Of a stretch of DNA of 64,000 nt, positions 58,941-64,000 are shown one piece after another (the stretch's first letter is position 1; each line of letters starts with the position of its first letter). The stretch lies in NCBI RefSeq assembly GCF_019931755.1, contig NZ_CP082918.1, positions 2,956,001-3,020,000 on the forward strand, read 5' to 3'. The DNA comes from Sutcliffiella horikoshii. Its GTDB lineage: Bacteria; Bacillota; Bacilli; Bacillales; Bacillaceae_I. The notes under the pieces were generated by a model. The model saw nothing but the letters and a program-made list of their open reading frames with translations. It was not told the DNA's origin and searched no databases. Position numbers and translations under genes: made by a program.

Positions 58941-60044
58941 TTAAGCGTGTTCAAGCATTTTGTTTAGTGCGGATATTGCTTGTTGTGCTACTTCTTGTTC
59001 CACTTGGATCCTATTGATGACTTCGCCGTTTTCGATGGATTCAAGTGCCCATAAAAGGTGGGGAAGGTCAATCCGGTTCATGGTAAGGCAAGGACACATA
59101 TTTGGATTAAGCGAGACAATTTCCTTGTCGGGGTGTTGTTGAATGATTCTGTTGACCAAGTTCATCTCTGTCCCGATGGCCCACTGGCTGCCGGCGTCTG
59201 CCTTTTCAATTGTTTCGATGATATATTTTGTGCTTCCAGCGAGGTCACTTTTTTGCACCACTTCCCACGTACATTCCGGATGCACGAGAATGTTCATCTC
59301 GGGTTTATCCACTCTCAGTTGCTCGATATTGCCAAGCGTGAATTTTTCATGAACGGAACAATGCCCTTTCCAAAGAATCACTTTCACATTTGAAGGATCA
59401 CCGTCGTATTCCAGTTCATCTGTTATCGGATTCCAAACTGCCATTTCCTCAAGCGGTATCCCTAAATCAAAGGCAGTGTTTCTGCCAAGGTGTTGGTCTG
59501 GCAAGAATAAGATTCTTTCTTTTTGCGTGAATGCCCATTCTACCATCTTATGAGCATTGGAAGAAGTAACGGTGGCCCCTCCCCTTTTTCCACAAAAGGC
59601 TTTAATGGCTGCGGTGGAATTCACATAAGTTAACGGTAGCATCGTGTCTCCAAAAACCTTTTCAAGTTTTTCCCATGCACGCTCGGTTTGATGGATATCT
59701 GCCATATCCGCCATCGAACAGCCTGCTCTCATATCCGGCAATACTACCACTTGACTTTCATTAGTCAAAATATCTGCCGTCTCGGCCATAAAATGCACGC
59801 CGCAAAAAACGATATAGCTTGCTGTCGTCTCCGCTGCTGCCTGTGCGAGCTGCAAGGAATCCCCTGTCGCATCCGCAAATTCAATGACTTCATCTTTTTG
59901 ATAATGATGCCCGGGAATAAACAGATCATCACCAAGCTTCTCTTTTATCTCTCTCACTCTTGCTCTCATTTCATCTGTTGTCATATCACGATATTTGGAA
60001 GGCAACAGCCCGTTATCTTTTTTCACCATGTCTAGTATATTCAT
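58941..60044 (-). CDS. nadA: Quinolinate synthase
   Basis: 367 residues. Condenses iminoaspartate with dihydroxyacetone phosphate. The three [4Fe-4S] ligands are C109 (RAGCSMADM), C229 (KGHCSVHEK) and C317 or C319 (NMCPCLTMN), placed as in B. subtilis NadA. ATG at 60044 follows AAAGGAG by 9 bases. Last gene of nadB-nadC-nadA. Confidence 0.95.
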   Translation of the reverse strand: MNILDMVKKDNGLLPSKYRDMTTDEMRARVREIKEKLGDDLFIPGHHYQKDEVIEFADATGDSLQLAQAAAETTASYIVFCGVHFMAETADILTNESQVVVLPDMRAGCSMADMADIHQTERAWEKLEKVFGDTMLPLTYVNSTAAIKAFCGKRGGATVTSSNAHKMVEWAFTQKERILFLPDQHLGRNTAFDLGIPLEEMAVWNPITDELEYDGDPSNVKVILWKGHCSVHEKFTLGNIEQLRVDKPEMNILVHPECTWEVVQKSDLAGSTKYIIETIEKADAGSQWAIGTEMNLVNRIIQQHPDKEIVSLNPNMCPCLTMNRIDLPHLLWALESIENGEVINRIQVEQEVAQQAISALNKMLEHA

Positions 60045-60048
60045 CCTG

Positions 60049-60891
60049 TTAAACTCCTTTCGCTCCAACGTTAAAGCTGATATCTAGTGATTTTGCTGAG
60101 TGGGTAAGCAGCCCAAGCGAAATATAATCAACACCAGTGTCCCGGTAGGTGGCTATATTGGTAAGGTTGATGCCTCCCGAAGCCTCTGTAATAATATGTT
60201 TTGGTACATGTTGAATGTAGTCTTTTGTTTCATCTGGTGTCCGGTTATCAAACATAATGACGTCTGCACCCGCCTCGACAGCTTCCTGCACTTGAGACAA
60301 CGATTCCGTTTCCACCTCGATTTTGACCATATGTCCGACTTTTTCCCGCACACGTTGCACGGCGTTTGTGATGCTCCCCGCAAACTCGATATGATTATCC
60401 TTAATCATCACACCATCATACAATCCAAAACGGTGATTATACCCACCCCCGCATGTGACAGCGTATTTTTCCAACATCCTTAATCCCGGAGTTGTTTTTC
60501 TTGTATCACAGATTTTTGTATGATTGCTATCAAGCACTGAAACGGCAGAAGCAGTCAGCGTGGCAATTCCGCTCATGCGCTGAATCAAATTCAGGGTCAC
60601 TCTTTCGGCACCAAGTAACGCCCGCATTTTCCCATCTGCTCTTGCAATGACTTCCCCTTTTTCGAGCCTGTCACCATCTTTTTTGAAAAGAGTCACATGG
60701 ACGTCTGGATCCAGTAAACGCATTGCCTCCTGCACAATCTGTTCCCCTACAAAAATACCGTTTTCTTTTGCTATAAAAGTCCCTGAACCTCTTTCTTTTT
60801 CATCAAAGAGCGCCTCAGAAGTTAAATCCTTTTCACCAATATCCTCTTTATAAAAATGACGCAGCATCTCTTGCAGCATGATTGTATTCAT
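60049..60891 (-). CDS. nadC: Nicotinate-nucleotide pyrophosphorylase (carboxylating)
   Basis: 280 residues; quinolinate plus PRPP to NaMN and CO2. Family motifs are [13 protein letters not shown] (about 105), [18 protein letters not shown] (about 130) and [20 protein letters not shown] near the C-terminus. The start ATG at 60891 follows AAAGGAG and overlaps the nadB 3' end by 44 bp, so it is coupled to nadB. Confidence 0.95.
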   Translation of the reverse strand: MNTIMLQEMLRHFYKEDIGEKDLTSEALFDEKERGSGTFIAKENGIFVGEQIVQEAMRLLDPDVHVTLFKKDGDRLEKGEVIARADGKMRALLGAERVTLNLIQRMSGIATLTASAVSVLDSNHTKICDTRKTTPGLRMLEKYAVTCGGGYNHRFGLYDGVMIKDNHIEFAGSITNAVQRVREKVGHMVKIEVETESLSQVQEAVEAGADVIMFDNRTPDETKDYIQHVPKHIITEASGGINLTNIATYRDTGVDYISLGLLTHSAKSLDISFNVGAKGV

Positions 60892-62479
60892 CTAGTTCTT
60901 TCTCCTTTCCCAATGTGCTTCCTTCCTTTTGAACATGCAAAATCCGGACCTGTCGCCAAGATTCTTTTGCTATAGGAAAATCAGAACGAAAATGAGCTCC
61001 GCGACTTTCCTTTCGTTGCAAGGCCGCTTCTGTAATCAGATAGCATAATTGAAGCATGTGAATGGTTTCTATTTCTTCGATTCCAAATATATCTGTAAGA
61101 TGAGTTATCGCTTTGCAGTAAGGCTGGTAGAGCTCAAGCCAATTTTTTAACTCTAATAACCCTTCCTCATGACGCACAATTCCTGCATGCTTCATCATCA
61201 TGTGTTGAATTTCTTCTTTTGATGGAAGTGGCACAGCCCGTTGTTGAAGCAAATCCATATCCAATTGCTCGGGGGGCTGTTTGTGCCAAAGCAAATGATG
61301 GCTTAAGATTTTTTCTTTTAAAAGATGATCCGCCAGAGCCTTTGAAAAAACGATGGTCTCAAGCAATGAGTTGCTTGCTAACCGATTTGCCCCATGCACC
61401 CCATTGCAGGCAGCTTCTCCAACAGCGTACAACCCTTTTAGCGATGTTTCTCCATGAACGTTTGTATAAATGCCGCCCATATAAAAGTGAGCCCCCGGCA
61501 CAACCGGAATCAGATTGGCCTTCAAGTCGACACCGTGCTTTGTACATAGCTTAGTGATTGCAGGAAATCTTTTTTCAAATTGCTCCACCTTGGAGATATT
61601 AAGATAAACCTTTTCGCCATTGTCGAGTTCTTGAAAGATTGCCCGTGACACAACATCTCTTGGTGCCAGATCTTTCATTGGATGTACATATTCCATAAAC
61701 CTTTGAGCTTTCCCGTTTTGAAGAAATGCCCCTTCCCCACGAACGGCTTCAGAAACAAGCCCGACCGCTTTACCATTTACAGAAAGCATTGTTGGGTGAA
61801 ATTGCATGAATTCTAAATCTGTTAGTGTCGCTCCAGCCTGATACGCAAGCGACAACGCCATGCCTGTAATGCTTTCGTTATTGGAGGTATAAGGATAGAG
61901 AGACCCCGCCCCACCTGTAGCCAAAATCACTTTAGAAGCAAAATAGTTTGTCCGTTCTCCATTAGAATTGAGGGTTTGCACGCCACAACAATGGTCGTTT
62001 TGGACATGCAATTTGATAACGGTTTCATGTTCCACCATGAGAACTTTTTTTGACAGCCTCGATTGAAGCCATTCCATCAATTCCTTGCCTGTTTGATCTC
62101 CACCGGCATGTAGAATTCTTCGTTTGGAATGGGCACCTTCCATGCCAAGTGAGTATTCACCAAGACCGTCCCGATCAAATTGCATCCCATTTTGAATCAA
62201 AGCTTGCAGCTCGCCTGGTCCACATTTTGTAAGCAATTCCACCGCATCTTCCTCGTTGTGATAACACCCGGCTGAAAGCGTGTCTTCATAATGCAATTGC
62301 CAAGAATCTGTATGTTCGATGGCACAAGCAACTCCTCCTTGTGCAAGAAAAGAATTATTATCATTTTTGCTAGACTTTGTGAAAATAATCACATTCATAT
62401 GTTCACTTAAATAATTTGCAGTCAACAAAGCGGATAGTCCACTTCCGACTACAATGACATCTCGCTGTATACTAGACAC
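60848..62479 (-). CDS. nadB: L-aspartate oxidase
   Basis: 543 residues. FAD-dependent oxidation of aspartate to iminoaspartate. The Rossmann motif VIVVGSGLSALLTANYL is at about 8-24; ATGGAGSLYPYTSN, the catalytic-loop arginine in LVSEAVRGEGAFLQN and HGANRLASNSLLETI follow. The C-terminal helical domain is present. GTG at 62479 follows AGGAGG by 7 bases. First gene of the operon, divergent from nifS. Confidence 0.95.
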   Translation of the reverse strand: MSSIQRDVIVVGSGLSALLTANYLSEHMNVIIFTKSSKNDNNSFLAQGGVACAIEHTDSWQLHYEDTLSAGCYHNEEDAVELLTKCGPGELQALIQNGMQFDRDGLGEYSLGMEGAHSKRRILHAGGDQTGKELMEWLQSRLSKKVLMVEHETVIKLHVQNDHCCGVQTLNSNGERTNYFASKVILATGGAGSLYPYTSNNESITGMALSLAYQAGATLTDLEFMQFHPTMLSVNGKAVGLVSEAVRGEGAFLQNGKAQRFMEYVHPMKDLAPRDVVSRAIFQELDNGEKVYLNISKVEQFEKRFPAITKLCTKHGVDLKANLIPVVPGAHFYMGGIYTNVHGETSLKGLYAVGEAACNGVHGANRLASNSLLETIVFSKALADHLLKEKILSHHLLWHKQPPEQLDMDLLQQRAVPLPSKEEIQHMMMKHAGIVRHEEGLLELKNWLELYQPYCKAITHLTDIFGIEEIETIHMLQLCYLITEAALQRKESRGAHFRSDFPIAKESWRQVRILHVQKEGSTLGKEKELDEYNHAARDAASFL

Positions 62480-62502
62480 AAAAAAACCTCCTGTGTATAT
62501 AA

Positions 62503-62514
62503 GTGTCTTGACAC
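62503..62514. promoter_or_regulatory. Probable NadR (NiaR/YrxA) operator
   Basis: GTGTCTTGACAC, a palindrome apart from its centre, agrees with the TGTCTTGACA-type niacin-repressor site known from Firmicutes. It overlaps the -35 of the nifS promoter and the start region of the nadB promoter. The repressor gene itself begins at 63760. Confidence 0.72.
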
Positions 62515-62537
62515 CTATATTTACATATTTCTATACT
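62508..62537 (+). promoter_or_regulatory. Sigma-A promoter of nifS-nadR
   Basis: TTGACA (62508-62513), 18-bp spacer, TATACT (62532-62537) on the plus strand. Confidence 0.78.
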
Positions 62538-62545
62538 AATGACAA
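62518..62545 (-). promoter_or_regulatory. Probable sigma-A promoter of nadBCA
   Basis: TTGTCA (62540-62545), 16-bp spacer, TAAATA (62518-62523) on the minus strand; transcription would begin in the operator. Confidence 0.5.
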
Positions 62546-62612
62546 GAGATTTTTTACAAGAACGAGAGTTTGCTAGTTTTAGCAGTCTATTTAGGGGAAG
62601 GAGTATTCAAAC

Positions 62613-63755
62613 ATGATATATCTCGATTACGCAGCTACTACCCCAATGAGCAATGAAGCCTTGGAGGCCTACCAGCATGTGGCACGCAATTATTATGGAA
62701 ACAGCAGCAGTTTACACGACACCGGCACCACAGCATCTGATTTGTTAGAAACCTGCCGTGGCGAGCTTGCACGGATTATTTCAGGAAAAAAGGAAGGAAT
62801 TTTTTTTACAAGCGGCGGAAGTGAAGCAAACTTACTGGCCATACGCACACTTTTGAAAGGATGCGGACATACAGGAAAACACATCATCACAACCGCAACA
62901 GAGCATGCGTCCATTCATACACTATGCAAGACATTAGAGAAAGAAGGCTATGAGGTCACCTGGTTGCCCGTGGACTCCAATGGAATCATTGCACTTTCAC
63001 AATTAAAAGCAGCATTACGGGAGGACACTTGTCTTGTATCCATCCACCATGCCAATTCCGAAACGGGAATCTTGCAGCCGCTTGAAGCGATAGGCGCACT
63101 CCTAAAGGAGAAAAATATCCACTTTCATAGCGATTGTGTCCAGACATTTGGTAAAATACCAATAGACGTGGAGAAGCTCCACCTTACAAGCCTTTCAATA
63201 TCCTCCCATAAAATTTATGGACCAAAGGGTGTCGGAGCGCTATATATCGACCCAAAAGCAAATTGGAAATCCATTTATGAAGGAGCAAGTCACGAAAAAG
63301 GCATGCGTCCCGGTACAGTAGATGTCCCAGGAATCGCTTCTTTCCTGACTGCTGCCCAACAAATGGAGTCCTCCATGCATGATATAAAAGAAAAGTTTGA
63401 AACGATGCGCATCCATTTTCTGAGACTGATTCAGCAATCTTGGCTTCCAATTGAAGTGGAAGGAGAACAGGTTCAGGGACTGCCACATATTCTCGGCTTG
63501 AGACTATCCGGTGTCGAAGGACAGCACGTGATGCTGGAATGCAACCGAAAAGGTATTGCTATTTCTACAGGAAGCGCCTGTCAAATGGGATCCCAATCCC
63601 CTTCCAGGACAATGATTGCCACCGGAAAAACACCGGATGAAGCACGAGAATTCATTCGCATATCATTTGGAAAACACACCACCCTCAGAGATCTTGACCT
63701 TGCTGTAGAGGCTCTAAAGGAAATTATAGAAGAATGGATGAAAAGGAGCGGCTAA
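62613..63755 (+). CDS. nifS: NifS-type cysteine desulfurase of NAD biosynthesis
   Basis: 380 residues. PLP lysine K200 (SSHKIYGPKG), persulfide cysteine C323 in STGSACQMGSQ. In B. subtilis the nifS gene divergent from nadB supplies sulfur for the NadA Fe-S cluster. It is distinct from the MnmA-linked desulfurase at 23183, with a shorter active-site loop. GGGGAAGGAG precedes the ATG. Confidence 0.93.
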   Translation: MIYLDYAATTPMSNEALEAYQHVARNYYGNSSSLHDTGTTASDLLETCRGELARIISGKKEGIFFTSGGSEANLLAIRTLLKGCGHTGKHIITTATEHASIHTLCKTLEKEGYEVTWLPVDSNGIIALSQLKAALREDTCLVSIHHANSETGILQPLEAIGALLKEKNIHFHSDCVQTFGKIPIDVEKLHLTSLSISSHKIYGPKGVGALYIDPKANWKSIYEGASHEKGMRPGTVDVPGIASFLTAAQQMESSMHDIKEKFETMRIHFLRLIQQSWLPIEVEGEQVQGLPHILGLRLSGVEGQHVMLECNRKGIAISTGSACQMGSQSPSRTMIATGKTPDEAREFIRISFGKHTTLRDLDLAVEALKEIIEEWMKRSG

Positions 63756-63759
63756 ACTT

Positions 63760-64000
63760 ATGACGCAAGAAAAGAAAGTACTAGGAGAAGAACGCAGAAA
63801 CCTCCTTTTGCACTGGCTGCAAACCGAAGATAAACCATTAACCGGCGGAGAGCTGGCAGGACGAACCAATGTAAGCAGACAAGTCATCGTCCAGGACATC
63901 TCCCTCTTAAAGGCAAAAAACGAACCGATTCTTGCAACAAGTCAAGGCTACGTTTACATGAAGCCGTTCGGCGAACAGGTAAAAAAAGAGCGAATCATCG
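63760..64000 (+). CDS. nadR: NAD biosynthesis repressor NadR (NiaR/YrxA), cut by window edge
   Basis: 80 residues visible of about 175. An N-terminal winged helix-turn-helix: RRNLLLHWLQTEDKPLTGGE, then LAGRTNVSRQVIVQDISLLK. The C-terminal 3H nicotinate-binding domain lies outside the window. It represses nadBCA and nifS-nadR when nicotinic acid is present in B. subtilis. The ATG follows the nifS stop codon by 4 bp, with AAGGAG inside the nifS end. Confidence 0.9.
   Translation, partial: MTQEKKVLGEERRNLLLHWLQTEDKPLTGGELAGRTNVSRQVIVQDISLLKAKNEPILATSQGYVYMKPFGEQVKKERII

Overview
The window is chromosomal DNA of a low-GC, endospore-forming member of the Bacillaceae. Most of it reproduces the gene order of the Bacillus subtilis alaS-yrr-yrv-yrb-nad region: alaS, yrrI, yrzQ-yrzR-yrrD, recD2-yrrB-mnmA-cysteine desulfurase-cymR, rarA, rsfA, tcdA, 6S-1 RNA, aspS-hisS, a yrvJ-type amidase, dtd-relA-apt-recJ, secDF-comN-spoVB, yrbG-yrzE-yajC-tgt-queA-ruvB-ruvA, bofC, coxA, safA, nadA-nadC-nadB, nifS-nadR. 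Spore genes (spoVB, bofC, coxA, safA, rsfA and a likely coat or exosporium gene), T-box leaders and AGGAGG-type ribosome binding sites agree with this. Protein sequences alone do not let me name the species.

Region by region: 1-2980 holds alaS (C-terminus outside the window) and its T-box leader. 2977-4035 is the AI-2E-family permease YrrI. 4093-16373 is an accessory island that encodes complete reductive pyrimidine catabolism: PreT/PreA dihydropyrimidine dehydrogenase, dihydropyrimidinase, N-carbamoyl-beta-alanine amidase, a probable beta-alanine aminotransferase, a CoA-acylating (methyl)malonate-semialdehyde dehydrogenase, an NCS1 nucleobase permease, a PucR-type regulator and two small unknown proteins. 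Together they would import uracil or thymine and convert it to acetyl- or propionyl-CoA, CO2 and ammonium. 16374-16903 has no gene and holds nested repeats. 16904-25505 returns to the conserved backbone plus a His/Lys/Cys-repeat coat-type gene. 25678-33050 covers DNA repair, tRNA modification and synthetases, with 6S RNA upstream of aspS in the leftward direction of transcription. 33861-46084 covers the cell-wall amidase, the stringent response, purine salvage, RecJ and protein export. 46232-53793 covers SpoVB, tRNA queuosine synthesis and RuvAB. 53960-58768 is a sporulation block (BofC, CoxA, SafA) interrupted by nadE and a CotS/APH-like kinase gene. 58941-64000 is the de novo NAD cluster with divergent nifS-nadR and a probable NadR (NiaR) operator.

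The most unusual non-coding features are: a family of roughly 130-bp palindromic repeats with terminal inverted repeats, seven copies including one nested pair, mostly in gaps inside operons and in the leaders of alaS and of the aminotransferase; a perfectly phased 21-bp tandem repeat downstream of the amidase; a 12-15-bp motif shared between the promoter regions of the pyrimidine island and the yczE-rarA gap; and tandem hairpins between dihydropyrimidinase and permease genes. The strongest protein-level oddities are the Met-rich 12-residue repeats and recurrent VMGV pentapeptides of SafA and the KHDKKDHCE repeats of the coat-like protein. I see no CRISPR array, prophage, transposase or tRNA gene.
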